A stretch of DNA of 64,000 nt from Loxodes magnus (taxonomy: Eukaryota; Ciliophora; Karyorelictea; Loxodida; Loxodidae): NCBI GenBank assembly GCA_946699065.1, contig CAMPDV010001478.1, positions 40,286 to 104,285 of the forward strand, given 5' to 3'. Position numbers and translations under genes: made by a program. Positions 40,484-51,183 of the stretch are shown here, in pieces. The notes beneath the pieces were generated by a model, which saw only the letters and a program-made list of their open reading frames with translations, searched no databases and was not told the DNA's origin. Each line of letters begins with the position of its first letter. The stretch's first letter is position 1.

Positions 40484-40972
40484 CTAATCTGAACTTCCCG
40501 ATACGATGAACTCTGAATTACAGGATATTGCCACAGCATATACATGACTAGTGTGACCACTCATGGTCTTACAGGTACCTGTCTTGACGTCCCATAGTCT
40601 CACCGTATAATCATGACTTCCCGATACGATGAACTCTGAATCACTGGATATAGCCACAGCATATACATGACTAGTGTGACCACTCATGGTCTTACAGGTA
40701 CCTGTCTTGACGTCCCATAGTCTCACCGTATAATCATGACTTCCCGATACGATGAACTCTGAATCACTGGATATAGCCACAGCATATACATAATGTGTGT
40801 GAACACTCATGGTCTTACAGGTACCTGTCTTGACGTCCCATAGTCTCACCGTATAATCATGACTTCCCGATACGATGAACTCTGAATCACTGGATATAGC
40901 CACAGCATATACATAATGTGTGTGACCACTCATGGTCTTACAGGTACCTGTCTTGACGTCCCATAGTCTCAC
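40484..40972 (-). CDS. WD40 segment, 4 repeats
   Basis: Order GHY, VHY, GSH, GSH (C25-N26, S35), D-TAG. Both borders are S35-D-TAG units. Confidence 0.5.
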   Translation of the reverse strand: MRLWDVKTGTCKTMSGHTHYVYAVAISSDSEFIVSGSHDYTVRLWDVKTGTCKTMSVHTHYVYAVAISSDSEFIVSGSHDYTVRLWDVKTGTCKTMSGHTSHVYAVAISSDSEFIVSGSHDYTVRLWDVKTGTCKTMSGHTSHVYAVAISCNSEFIVSGSSD

Positions 40973-40975
40973 CGT

Positions 40976-42940
40976 CTAATCTGAACTTCCCGATACGATG
41001 AACTCTGAATCACTGGATATAGCCACAGCATATACATGACTAGTGTGACCACTCATGGTCTTACAGGTACCTGTCTTGACGTCCCATAGTCTCACCGTAT
41101 AATCTACACTTCCCGATACGATGAACTCTGAATCACTGGATATAGCCACAGCATATACAACACTAGTGTGACCACTCATTGTCTTACAGGTACCTGTCTT
41201 GACGTCCCATAGTCTCACCGTATAATCATGACTTCCCGATACGATGAACTCTGAATCACTGGATATAGCCACAGCATATACATGACTAGTGTGACCACTC
41301 ATGGTCTTACAGGTACCTGTCTTGACGTCCCATAGTCTCACCGTATAATCATGACTTCCCGATACGATGAACTCTGAATTACTGGATATAGCCACAGCAT
41401 ATACATAATGTGTGTGACCACTCATGGTCTTACAGGTACCTGTCTTGACGTCCCATAGTCTCACCGTATAATCTACACTTCCCGATACGATGAACTCTGA
41501 ATTACAGGATACAGCCACAGCATATACATAATGTGTGTGACCACTCATGGTCTTACAGGTACCTGTCTTGACGTCCCATAGTCTCACCGTATAATCTACA
41601 CTTCCCGATACGATGAACTCTGAATCACTGGATATAGCCACAGATCTTACAACACTAGTGTGACCACTCATGGTCTTACAGGTACCTGTCTTGACGTCCC
41701 ATAGTCTCACCGTATAATCATGACTTCCCGATACGATGAACTCTGAATCACTGGATATAGCCACAGCATATACATGACTAGTGTGACCACTCATGGTCTT
41801 ACAGGTACCTGTCTTGACGTCCCATAGTCTCACCGTATTATCTCTACTTCCCGATACGATGAACTCTGAATTACTGGATATAGCCACAGCATATACATAA
41901 TGTGTGTGACCACTCATGGTCTTACAGGTACCTGTCTTGACGTCCCATAGTCTCACCGTATAATCTACACTTCCCGATACGATGAACTCTGAATTACAGG
42001 ATACAGCCACAGCATATACATAATGTGTGTGACCACTCATGGTCTTACAGGTACCTGTCTTGACGTCCCATAGTCTCACCGTATAATCATGACTTCCCGA
42101 TACGATGAACTCTGAATCACTGGATATAGCCACAGCATATACATGACTAGTGTGACCACTCATGGTCTTACAGGTACCTGTCTTGACGTCCCATAGTCTC
42201 ACCGTATAATCATGACTTCCCGATACGATGAACTCTGAATCACTGGATATAGCCACAGCATATACAACACTAGTGTGACCACTCATGGTCTTACAGGTAC
42301 CTGTCTTGACGTCCCATAGTCTCACCGTATAATCATGACTTCCCGATACGATGAACTCTGAATCACTGGATATAGCCACAGCATATACATGACTAGTGTG
42401 ACCACTCATGGTCTTACAGGTACCTGTCTTGACGTCCCATAGTCTCACCGTATAATCATGACTTCCCGATACGATGAACTCTGAATCACTGGATATAGCC
42501 ACAGCATATACATAATGTGTGTGACCACTCATGGTCTTACAGGTACCTGTCTTGACGTCCCATAGTCTCACCGTATAATCATGACTTCCCGATACGATGA
42601 ACTCTGAATCACTGGATATAGCCACAGCATATACATAATGTGTGTGACCACTCATGGTCTTACAGGTACCTGTCTTGACGTCCCATAGTCTCACCGTATA
42701 ATCATGACTTCCCGATACGATGAACTCTGAATCACTGGATATAGCCACAGCATATACATGACTAGTGTGACCACTCATGGTCTTACAGGTACCTGTCTTG
42801 ACGTCCCATAGTCTCACCGTATAATCATGACTTCCCGATACGATGAACTCTGAATCACTGGATATAGCCACAGCATATACATGACTAGTGTGACCACTCA
42901 TGGTCTTACAGGTACCTGTCTTGACGTCCCATAGTCTCAC
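40976..42940 (-). CDS. WD40 segment, 16 repeats, containing several rare variants
   Basis: Rare states: Val23 (A-V-A-V-S-C-N-S, plus strand gatacagcc) near 41,509 and 42,001, Arg35 with Asn37 (S-R-D-N-T-V) near 41,840, and Arg19-Ser20 (S-V-V-R-S-V) near 41,646. Asn37 (AAT) is the only state I found besides Tyr, Lys and TAG. A block of about 4 units (41.38-41.52 and 41.87-42.01 kb) is duplicated at 492 bp spacing. A silent ACC-to-ACA change lies near 41,180. Confidence 0.55.
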   Translation of the reverse strand: MRLWDVKTGTCKTMSGHTSHVYAVAISSDSEFIVSGSHDYTVRLWDVKTGTCKTMSGHTSHVYAVAISSDSEFIVSGSHDYTVRLWDVKTGTCKTMSGHTHYVYAVAISSDSEFIVSGSHDYTVRLWDVKTGTCKTMSGHTHYVYAVAISSDSEFIVSGSHDYTVRLWDVKTGTCKTMSGHTSHVYAVAISSDSEFIVSGSHDYTVRLWDVKTGTCKTMSGHTSVVYAVAISSDSEFIVSGSHDYTVRLWDVKTGTCKTMSGHTSHVYAVAISSDSEFIVSGSHDYTVRLWDVKTGTCKTMSGHTHYVYAVAVSCNSEFIVSGSVDYTVRLWDVKTGTCKTMSGHTHYVYAVAISSNSEFIVSGSRDNTVRLWDVKTGTCKTMSGHTSHVYAVAISSDSEFIVSGSHDYTVRLWDVKTGTCKTMSGHTSVVRSVAISSDSEFIVSGSVDYTVRLWDVKTGTCKTMSGHTHYVYAVAVSCNSEFIVSGSVDYTVRLWDVKTGTCKTMSGHTHYVYAVAISSNSEFIVSGSHDYTVRLWDVKTGTCKTMSGHTSHVYAVAISSDSEFIVSGSHDYTVRLWDVKTGTCKTMSGHTSVVYAVAISSDSEFIVSGSVDYTVRLWDVKTGTCKTMSGHTSHVYAVAISSDSEFIVSGSSD

Positions 42941-42943
42941 CGT

Positions 42944-44785
42944 CTAATCATGACTTCCCGATACGATGAACTCTGAATCACTGGATATTGCCACAGCATA
43001 TACATAATGTGTGTGACCACTCATGGTCTTACAGGTACCTGTCTTGACGTCCCATAGTCTCACCGTATAATCTACACTTCCCGATACGATGAACTCTGAA
43101 TCACTGGATATAGCCACAGCATATACATAATGTGTGTGACCACTCATGGTCTTACAGGTACCTGTCTTGACGTCCCATAGTCTCACCGTATAATCATGAC
43201 TTCCCGATACGATGAACTCTGAATCACTGGATATAGCCACAGCATATACATGACTAGTGTGACCACTCATGGTCTTACAGGTACCTGTCTTGACGTCCCA
43301 TAGTCTCACCGTATAATCATGACTTCCCGATACGATGAACTCTGAATCACTGGATATAGCCACAGCATATACATAATGTGTGTGACCACTCATGGTCTTA
43401 CAGGTACCTGTCTTGACGTCCCATAGTCTCACCGTATAATCTACACTTCCCGATACGATGAACTCTGAATTACAGGATAACGCCACAGCATATACATGAC
43501 TAGTGTGACCACTCATGGTCTTACAGGTACCTGTCTTGACGTCCCATAGTCTCACCGTATAATCATGACTTCCCGATACGATGAACTCTGAATCACTGGA
43601 TATAGCCACAGCATATACATAATGTGTGTGAACACTCATGGTCTTACAGGTACCTGTCTTGACGTCCCATAGTCTCACCGTATAATCATGACTTCCCGAT
43701 ACGATGAACTCTGAATCACTGGATATAGCCACAGCATATACATAATGTGTGTGACCACTCATGGTCTTACAGGTACCTGTCTTGACGTCCCATAGTCTCA
43801 CCGTATAATCATGACTTCCCGATACGATGAACTCTGAATCACTGGATATAGCCACAGCATATACATAATGTGTGTGACCACTCATGGTCTTACAGGTACC
43901 TGTCTTGACGTCCCATAGTCTCACCGTATAATCATGACTTCCCGATACGATGAACTCTGAATCACTGGATATAGCCACAGCATATACATGACTAGTGTGA
44001 CCACTCATGGTCTTACAGGTACCTGTCTTGACGTCCCATAGTCTCACCGTATAATCATGACTTCCCGATACGATGAACTCTGAATCACTGGATATAGCCA
44101 CAGCATATACATAATGTGTGTGACCACTCATGGTCTTACAGGTACCTGTCTTGACGTCCCATAGTCTCACCGTATAATCTACACTTCCCGATACGATGAA
44201 CTCTGAATCACTGGATATAGCCACAGCATATACATGACTAGTGTGACCACTCATGGTCTTACAGGTACCTGTCTTGACGTCCCATAGTCTCACCGTATAA
44301 TCATGACTTCCCGATACGATGAACTCTGAATCACTGGATATTGCCACAGCATATACATGACTAGTGTGACCACTCATGGTCTTACAGGTACCTGTCTTGA
44401 CGTCCCATAGTCTCACCGTATAATCATGACTTCCCGATACGATGAACTCTGAATCACTGGATATAGCCACAGCATATACATAATGTGTGTGACCACTCAT
44501 GGTCTTACAGGTACCTGTCTTGACGTCCCATAGTCTCACCGTATAATCATGACTTCCCGATACGATGAACTCTGAATCACTGGATATAGCCACAGCATAT
44601 ACATAATGTGTGTGACCACTCATGGTCTTACAGGTACCTGTCTTGACGTCCCATAGTCTCACCGTATAATCATGACTTCCCGATACGATGAACTCTGAAT
44701 CACTGGATATAGCCACAGCATATACATAATGTGTGTGACTACTCATGGTCTTACAGGTAACTGTCTTGACGTCCCATAGTCTCAC
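42944..44785 (-). CDS. WD40 segment, 15 repeats
   Basis: The first unit has Val7 (K-T-V-T-C, near 44,759) and S13. The rest alternate GHY and GSH, with one VHY, one G-S-H unit with A-L-S-C-N-S and V35 (near 43,480), and two further V35 units. Here the Val7 marker lies directly beside a TAG and lacks the Glu18 partner. Confidence 0.55.
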   Translation of the reverse strand: MRLWDVKTVTCKTMSSHTHYVYAVAISSDSEFIVSGSHDYTVRLWDVKTGTCKTMSGHTHYVYAVAISSDSEFIVSGSHDYTVRLWDVKTGTCKTMSGHTHYVYAVAISSDSEFIVSGSHDYTVRLWDVKTGTCKTMSGHTSHVYAVAISSDSEFIVSGSHDYTVRLWDVKTGTCKTMSGHTSHVYAVAISSDSEFIVSGSVDYTVRLWDVKTGTCKTMSGHTHYVYAVAISSDSEFIVSGSHDYTVRLWDVKTGTCKTMSGHTSHVYAVAISSDSEFIVSGSHDYTVRLWDVKTGTCKTMSGHTHYVYAVAISSDSEFIVSGSHDYTVRLWDVKTGTCKTMSGHTHYVYAVAISSDSEFIVSGSHDYTVRLWDVKTGTCKTMSVHTHYVYAVAISSDSEFIVSGSHDYTVRLWDVKTGTCKTMSGHTSHVYAVALSCNSEFIVSGSVDYTVRLWDVKTGTCKTMSGHTHYVYAVAISSDSEFIVSGSHDYTVRLWDVKTGTCKTMSGHTSHVYAVAISSDSEFIVSGSHDYTVRLWDVKTGTCKTMSGHTHYVYAVAISSDSEFIVSGSVDYTVRLWDVKTGTCKTMSGHTHYVYAVAISSDSEFIVSGSHD

Positions 44786-44788
44786 CGT

Positions 44789-45031
44789 CTAATCTGAACT
44801 TCCCGATACGATGAACTCTGAATCACTGGATATTGCCACAGCATATACATGACTAGTGTGACCACTCATGGTCTTACAGGTACCTGTCTTGACGTCCCAT
44901 AGTCTCACCGTATAATCATGACTTCCCGATACGATGAACTCTGAATCACTGGATATAGCCACAGCATATACATAATGTGTGTGACCACTCATGGTCTTAC
45001 AGGTACCTGTCTTGACGTCCCATAGTCTCAC
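44789..45031 (-). CDS. WD40 segment, 2 repeats
   Basis: GHY and GSH (S35) between TAG codons at 44,789 and 45,035. It is too short to fold alone. Confidence 0.4.
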   Translation of the reverse strand: MRLWDVKTGTCKTMSGHTHYVYAVAISSDSEFIVSGSHDYTVRLWDVKTGTCKTMSGHTSHVYAVAISSDSEFIVSGSSD

Positions 45032-45034
45032 CGT

Positions 45035-48000
45035 CTAATCTGAACTTCCCGATACGATGAACTCTGAATCACTGGATATAGCCACAGCATATACATGACT
45101 AGTGTGACCACTCATGGTCTTACAGGTACCTGTCTTGACGTCCCATAGTCTCACCGTATAATCATGACTTCCCGATACGATGAACTCTGAATCACTGGAT
45201 ATAGCCACAGCATATACATAATGTGTGTGACTACTCATGGTCTTACAGGTACCTGTCTTGACGTCCCATAGTCTCACCGTATAATCTACACTTCCCGATA
45301 CGATGAACTCTGAATTACAGGATAACGCCACAGCATATACATAATGTGTGTGACCACTCATGGTCTTACAGGTACCTGTCTTGACGTCCCATAGTCTCAC
45401 CGTATAATCATGACTTCCCGATACGATGAACTCTGAATCACTGGATATAGCCACAGCATATACATAATGTGTGTGACCACTCATGGTCTTACAGGTACCT
45501 GTCTTGACGTCCCATAGTCTCACCGTATAATCATGACTTCCCGATACGATGAACTCTGAATCACTGGATATCGCCACAGCATATACATAATGTGTGTGAC
45601 CACTCATGGTCTTACAGGTACCTGTCTTGACGTCCCATAGTCTCACCGTATAATCATGACTTCCCGATACGATGAACTCTGAATCACTGGATATAGCCAC
45701 AGCATATACATAATGTGTGTGAACACTCATGGTCTTACAGGTACCTGTCTTGACGTCCCATAGTCTCACCGTATAATCATGACTTCCCGATACGATGAAC
45801 TCTGAATCACTGGATATAGCCACAGCATATACATAATGTGTGTGACCACTCATGGTCTTACAGGTACCTGTCTTGACGTCCCATAGTCTCACCGTATAAT
45901 CATGACTTCCCGATACGATGAACTCTGAATCACTGGATATAGCCACAGCATATACATAATGTGTGTGAACACTCATGGTCTTACAGGTACCTGTCTTGAC
46001 GTCCCATAGTCTCACCGTATAATCATGACTTCCCGATACGATGAACTCTGAATCACTGGATATAGCCACAGCATATACAACACTAGTGTGACCACTCATG
46101 GTCTTACAGGTACCTGTCTTGACGTCCCATAGTCTCACCGTATAATCATGACTTCCCGATACGATGAACTCTGAATCACTGGATATAGCCACAGCATATA
46201 CATAATGTGTGTGACCACTCATGGTCTTACAGGTACCTGTCTTGACGTCCCATAGTCTCACCGTATAATCATGACTTCCCGATACGATGAACTCTGAATC
46301 ACTGGATATAGCCACAGCATATACATAATGTGTGTGACCACTCATGGTCTTACAGGTACCTGTCTTGACGTCCCATAGTCTCACCGTATAATCATGACTT
46401 CCCGATACGATGAACTCTGAATCACTGGATATAGCCACAGCATATACATAATGTGTGTGACCACTCATGGTCTTACAGGTACCTGTCTTGACGTCCCATA
46501 GTCTCACCGTATAATCATGACTTCCCGATACGATGAACTCTGAATCACTGGATATTGCCACAGCATATACATGACTAGTGTGACCACTCATGGTCTTACA
46601 GGTACCTGTCTTGACGTCCCATAGTCTCACCGTATAATCATGACTTCCCGATACGATGAACTCTGAATCACTGGATATTGCCACAGCATATACATAATGT
46701 GTGTGACCACTCATGGTCTTACAGGTACCTGTCTTGACGTCCCATAGTCTCACCGTATAATCTGAACTTCCCGATACGATGAACTCTGAATCACTGGATA
46801 TAGCCACAGCATATACATGACTAGTGTGACCACTCATGGTCTTACAGGTACCTGTCTTGACGTCCCATAGTCTCACCGTATAATCATGACTTCCCGATAC
46901 GATGAACTCTGAATCACTGGATATTGCCACAGCATATACATGACTAGTGTGACCACTCATGGTCTTACAGGTACCTGTCTTGACGTCCCATAGTCTCACC
47001 GTATAATCATGACTTCCCGATACGATGAACTCTGAATCACTGGATATAGCCACAGCATATACATAATGTGTGTGACCACTCATGGTCTTACAGGTACCTG
47101 TCTTGACGTCCCATAGTCTCACCGTATAATCTACACTTCCCGATACGATGAACTCTGAATTACAGGATATAGCCACAGCATATACATAATGTGTGTGACC
47201 ACTCATGGTCTTACAGGTACCTGTCTTGACGTCCCATAGTCTCACCGTATAATCATGACTTCCCGATACGATGAACTCTGAATCACTGGATATAGCCACA
47301 GCATATACATAATGTGTGTGAACACTCATGGTCTTACAGGTACCTGTCTTGACGTCCCATAGTCTCACCGTATAATCATGACTTCCCGATACGATGAACT
47401 CTGAATCACTGGATATAGCCACAGCATATACATAATGTGTGTGACCACTCATGGTCTTACAGGTACCTGTCTTGACGTCCCATAGTCTCACCGTATAATC
47501 TACACTTCCCGATACGATGAACTCTGAATTACAGGATAACGCCACAGCATATACATAATGTGTGTGACCACTCATGGTCTTACAGGTACCTGTCTTGACG
47601 TCCCATAGTCTCACCGTATAATCATGACTTCCCGATACGATGAACTCTGAATCACTGGATATAGCCACAGCATATACATGACTAGTGTGACCACTCATGG
47701 TCTTACAGGTACCTGTCTTGACGTCCCATAGTCTCACCGTATAATCATGACTTCCCGATACGATGAACTCTGAATCACTGGATATCGCCACAGCATATAC
47801 ATAATGTGTGTGACCACTCATGGTCTTACAGGTACCTGTCTTGACGTCCCATAGTCTCACCGTATAATCTGAACTTCCCGATACGATGAACTCTGAATCA
47901 CTGGATATAGCCACAGCATATACATGACTAGTGTGACCACTCATGGTCTTACAGGTACCTGTCTTGACGTCCCATAGTCTCACCGTATAATCATGACTTC

Positions 48001-48106
48001 CCGATACGATGAACTCTGAATCACTGGATATTGCCACAGCATATACATGACTAGTGTGACCACTCATGGTCTTACAGGTACCTGTCTTGACGTCCCATAG
48101 TCTCAC
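45035..48106 (-). CDS. Longest standard-code WD40 segment, 25 repeats (1,023 residues)
   Basis: It is the longest stretch without any stop under the standard code. It includes GHY units with a GCG alanine codon at 22 (gatatcgcc, near 45,570 and 47,784), S35-D-Y37 units near 46,765 and 47,871, and A-L-S-C-N-S/V35 units near 45,320 and 47,535. The five N-terminal units (from 47,541 up) begin the 31-unit tandem duplication. Twenty-five repeats exceed a single propeller (normally 7 or 8 blades), so several propellers in a row would be expected if expressed. Confidence 0.6.
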   Translation of the reverse strand: MRLWDVKTGTCKTMSGHTSHVYAVAISSDSEFIVSGSHDYTVRLWDVKTGTCKTMSGHTSHVYAVAISSDSEFIVSGSSDYTVRLWDVKTGTCKTMSGHTHYVYAVAISSDSEFIVSGSHDYTVRLWDVKTGTCKTMSGHTSHVYAVAISSDSEFIVSGSHDYTVRLWDVKTGTCKTMSGHTHYVYAVALSCNSEFIVSGSVDYTVRLWDVKTGTCKTMSGHTHYVYAVAISSDSEFIVSGSHDYTVRLWDVKTGTCKTMSVHTHYVYAVAISSDSEFIVSGSHDYTVRLWDVKTGTCKTMSGHTHYVYAVAISCNSEFIVSGSVDYTVRLWDVKTGTCKTMSGHTHYVYAVAISSDSEFIVSGSHDYTVRLWDVKTGTCKTMSGHTSHVYAVAISSDSEFIVSGSHDYTVRLWDVKTGTCKTMSGHTSHVYAVAISSDSEFIVSGSSDYTVRLWDVKTGTCKTMSGHTHYVYAVAISSDSEFIVSGSHDYTVRLWDVKTGTCKTMSGHTSHVYAVAISSDSEFIVSGSHDYTVRLWDVKTGTCKTMSGHTHYVYAVAISSDSEFIVSGSHDYTVRLWDVKTGTCKTMSGHTHYVYAVAISSDSEFIVSGSHDYTVRLWDVKTGTCKTMSGHTHYVYAVAISSDSEFIVSGSHDYTVRLWDVKTGTCKTMSGHTSVVYAVAISSDSEFIVSGSHDYTVRLWDVKTGTCKTMSVHTHYVYAVAISSDSEFIVSGSHDYTVRLWDVKTGTCKTMSGHTHYVYAVAISSDSEFIVSGSHDYTVRLWDVKTGTCKTMSVHTHYVYAVAISSDSEFIVSGSHDYTVRLWDVKTGTCKTMSGHTHYVYAVAISSDSEFIVSGSHDYTVRLWDVKTGTCKTMSGHTHYVYAVAISSDSEFIVSGSHDYTVRLWDVKTGTCKTMSGHTHYVYAVALSCNSEFIVSGSVDYTVRLWDVKTGTCKTMSSHTHYVYAVAISSDSEFIVSGSHDYTVRLWDVKTGTCKTMSGHTSHVYAVAISSDSEFIVSGSSD

Positions 48107-48109
48107 CGT

Positions 48110-50074
48110 CTAATCATGACTTCCCGATACGATGAACTCTGAATCACTGGATATTGCCACAGCATATACATAATGTGTGTGACCACTCATGGTCTTACAG
48201 GTACCTGTCTTGACGTCCCATAGTCTCACCGTATAATCTACACTTCCCGATACGATGAACTCTGAATTACAGGATATAGCCACAGCATATACATAATGTG
48301 TGTGACCACTCATGGTCTTACAGGTACCTGTCTTGACGTCCCATAGTCTCACCGTATAATCATGACTTCCCGATACGATGAACTCTGAATCACTGGATAT
48401 AGCCACAGCATATACATGACTAGTGTGACCACTCATGGTCTTACAGGTACCTGTCTTGACGTCCCATAGTCTCACCGTATAATCATGACTTCCCGATACG
48501 ATGAACTCTGAATCACTGGATATAGCCACAGCATATACATAATGTGTGTGACCACTCATGGTCTTACAGGTACCTGTCTTGACGTCCCATAGTCTCACCG
48601 TATAATCTACACTTCCCGATACGATGAACTCTGAATTACAGGATAACGCCACAGCATATACATAATGTGTGTGACCACTCATGGTCTTACAGGTACCTGT
48701 CTTGACGTCCCATAGTCTCACCGTATAATCATGACTTCCCGATACGATGAACTCTGAATCACTGGATATAGCCACAGCATATACATAATGTGTGTGACCA
48801 CTCATGGTCTTACAGGTACCTGTCTTGACGTCCCATAGTCTCACCGTATAATCATGACTTCCCGATACGATGAACTCTGAATCACTGGATATCGCCACAG
48901 CATATACATAATGTGTGTGACCACTCATGGTCTTACAGGTACCTGTCTTGACGTCCCATAGTCTCACCGTATAATCTGAACTTCCCGATACGATGAACTC
49001 TGAATCACTGGATATAGCCACAGCATATACAACACTAGTGTGACCACTCATGGTCTTACAGGTACCTGTCTTGACGTCCCATAGTCTCACCGTATAATCA
49101 TGACTTCCCGATACGATGAACTCTGAATCACTGGATATAGCCACAGCATATACATGACTAGTGTGACCACTCATGGTCTTACAGGTACCTGTCTTGACGT
49201 CCCATAGTCTCACCGTATAATCATGACTTCCCGATACGATGAACTCTGAATCACTGGATATAGCCACAGCATATACATAATGTGTGTGACTACTCATGGT
49301 CTTACAGGTACCTGTCTTGACGTCCCATAGTCTCACCGTATAATCATGACTTCCCGATACGATGAACTCTGAATCACTGGATATAGCCACAGCATATACA
49401 TGACTAGTGTGACCACTCATGGTCTTACAGGTACCTGTCTTGACGTCCCATAGTCTCACCGTATAATCATGACTTCCCGATACGATGAACTCTGAATCAC
49501 TGGATATAGCCACAGCATATACATAATGTGTGTGACTACTCATGGTCTTACAGGTACCTGTCTTGACGTCCCATAGTCTCACCGTATAATCTACACTTCC
49601 CGATACGATGAACTCTGAATCACTGGATATAGCCACAGCATATACATAATGTGTGTGACTACTCATGGTCTTACAGGTACCTGTCTTGACGTCCCATAGT
49701 CTCACCGTATAATCATGACTTCCCGATACGATGAACTCTGAATCACTGGATATAGCCACAGCATATACAACACTAGTGTGACCACTCATGGTCTTACAGG
49801 TACCTGTCTTGACGTCCCATAGTCTCACCGTATAATCTACACTTCCCGATACGATGAACTCTGAATCACTGGATATAGCCACAGCATATACATAATGTGT
49901 GTGACCACTCATGGTCTTACAGGTACCTGTCTTGACGTCCCATAGTCTCACCGTATAATCTACACTTCCCGATACGATGAACTCTGAATCACTGGATATA
50001 GCCACAGCATATACATAATGTGTGTGACCACTCATGGTCTTACAGGTACCTGTCTTGACGTCCCATAGTCTCAC
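48110..50074 (-). CDS. WD40 segment, 16 repeats (first duplication copy)
   Basis: The protein is identical to 51922-53886, 3,812 bp away. It has units with V35 at several places, S13 units near 49.3-49.7 kb and an A-L-S-C-N-S unit near 48,650. Upstream it meets the one-base-shorter unit at 50,083-50,092, so the frame changes there and not at a normal TAG. Confidence 0.55.
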   Translation of the reverse strand: MRLWDVKTGTCKTMSGHTHYVYAVAISSDSEFIVSGSVDYTVRLWDVKTGTCKTMSGHTHYVYAVAISSDSEFIVSGSVDYTVRLWDVKTGTCKTMSGHTSVVYAVAISSDSEFIVSGSHDYTVRLWDVKTGTCKTMSSHTHYVYAVAISSDSEFIVSGSVDYTVRLWDVKTGTCKTMSSHTHYVYAVAISSDSEFIVSGSHDYTVRLWDVKTGTCKTMSGHTSHVYAVAISSDSEFIVSGSHDYTVRLWDVKTGTCKTMSSHTHYVYAVAISSDSEFIVSGSHDYTVRLWDVKTGTCKTMSGHTSHVYAVAISSDSEFIVSGSHDYTVRLWDVKTGTCKTMSGHTSVVYAVAISSDSEFIVSGSSDYTVRLWDVKTGTCKTMSGHTHYVYAVAISSDSEFIVSGSHDYTVRLWDVKTGTCKTMSGHTHYVYAVAISSDSEFIVSGSHDYTVRLWDVKTGTCKTMSGHTHYVYAVALSCNSEFIVSGSVDYTVRLWDVKTGTCKTMSGHTHYVYAVAISSDSEFIVSGSHDYTVRLWDVKTGTCKTMSGHTSHVYAVAISSDSEFIVSGSHDYTVRLWDVKTGTCKTMSGHTHYVYAVAISCNSEFIVSGSVDYTVRLWDVKTGTCKTMSGHTHYVYAVAISSDSEFIVSGSHD

Positions 50075-50082
50075 CGTATAAT

Positions 50083-50092
50083 CTACTTTCCC
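50083..50092 (-). other. -1 unit with in-phase GGGAAAG heptamer and TAG (1 of 4)
   Basis: The minus strand reads TC-G-GGA-AAG-TAG. The two bases GT of the normal GGGAAGTGTAGAT are replaced by one A. It fits X-XXY-YYZ slippery-site syntax with Z = G, which is usually a weak choice in eukaryotes. The downstream structure was not assessed. Confidence 0.6.
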
Positions 50093-51180
50093 GATACGAT
50101 GAACTCTGAATCACTGGATATAGCCACAGCATATACATAATGTGTGTGACCACTCATGGTCTTACAGGTACCTGTCTTGACGTCCCATAGTCTCACCGTA
50201 TAATCTACACTTCCCGATACGATGAACTCTGAATCACTGGATATTGCCACAGCATATACATGACTAGTGTGACCACTCATGGTCTTACAGGTACCTGTCT
50301 TGACGTCCCATAGTCTCACCGTATAATCATGACTTCCCGATACGATGAACTCTGAATCACTGGATATAGCCACAGCATATACATAATGTGTGTGACCACT
50401 CATGGTCTTACAGGTACCTGTCTTGACGTCCCATAGTCTCACCGTATAATCATGACTTCCCGATACGATGAACTCTGAATCACTGGATATAGCCACAGCA
50501 TATACATAATGTGTGTGACCACTCATGGTCTTACAGGTACCTGTCTTGACGTCCCATAGTCTCACCGTATAATCATGACTTCCCGATACGATGAACTCTG
50601 AATCACTGGATATAGCCACAGCATATACAACACTAGTGTGACCACTCATGGTCTTACAGGTACCTGTCTTGACGTCCCATAGTCTCACCGTATAATCTAC
50701 ACTTCCCGATACGATGAACTCTGAATCACTGGATATAGCCACAGCATATACATAATGTGTGTGACCACTCATGGTCTTACAGGTACCTGTCTTGACGTCC
50801 CATAGTCTCACCGTATAATCATGACTTCCCGATACGATGAACTCTGAATCACTGGATATAGCCACAGCATATACATAATGTGTGTGACCACTCATGGTCT
50901 TACAGGTAACTGTCTTGACGTCCCATAGTCTCACCGTATAATCATGACTTCCCGATACGATGAACTCTGAATCACTGGATATAGCCACAGCATATTCATG
51001 ACTAGTGTGACTACTCATGGTCTTACAGGTACCTGTCTTGACGTCCCATAGTCTCACCGTATAATCATGACTTCCCGATACGATGAACTCTGAATTACTG
51101 GATATAGTCACATCTGATACATAACTAGTGTGACCACTCATGGTCTTACAGGTACCTGTCTTGACGTCCCATAGTCTCAC
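50083..51180 (-). CDS. WD40 segment, 9 repeats, ending S-G-K-TAG at a -1 unit (first copy)
   Basis: It starts with the SYVSDVT unit, then an S13/Glu18 unit and a Val7 unit, then GHY, GSV, GSH units. The last unit lacks one base: codons GTA TCG GGA AAG TAG replace GTA TCG GGA AGT GTA GAT. The heptamer GGGAAAG (plus strand 50,086-50,092) lies in the phase for -1 slippage. A slip would continue as S-G-K-V-D-Y-T-V with unit length kept at 41. Confidence 0.5.
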   Translation of the reverse strand: MRLWDVKTGTCKTMSGHTSYVSDVTISSNSEFIVSGSHDYTVRLWDVKTGTCKTMSSHTSHEYAVAISSDSEFIVSGSHDYTVRLWDVKTVTCKTMSGHTHYVYAVAISSDSEFIVSGSHDYTVRLWDVKTGTCKTMSGHTHYVYAVAISSDSEFIVSGSVDYTVRLWDVKTGTCKTMSGHTSVVYAVAISSDSEFIVSGSHDYTVRLWDVKTGTCKTMSGHTHYVYAVAISSDSEFIVSGSHDYTVRLWDVKTGTCKTMSGHTHYVYAVAISSDSEFIVSGSHDYTVRLWDVKTGTCKTMSGHTSHVYAVAISSDSEFIVSGSVDYTVRLWDVKTGTCKTMSGHTHYVYAVAISSDSEFIVSGK

Positions 51181-51183
51181 CGT

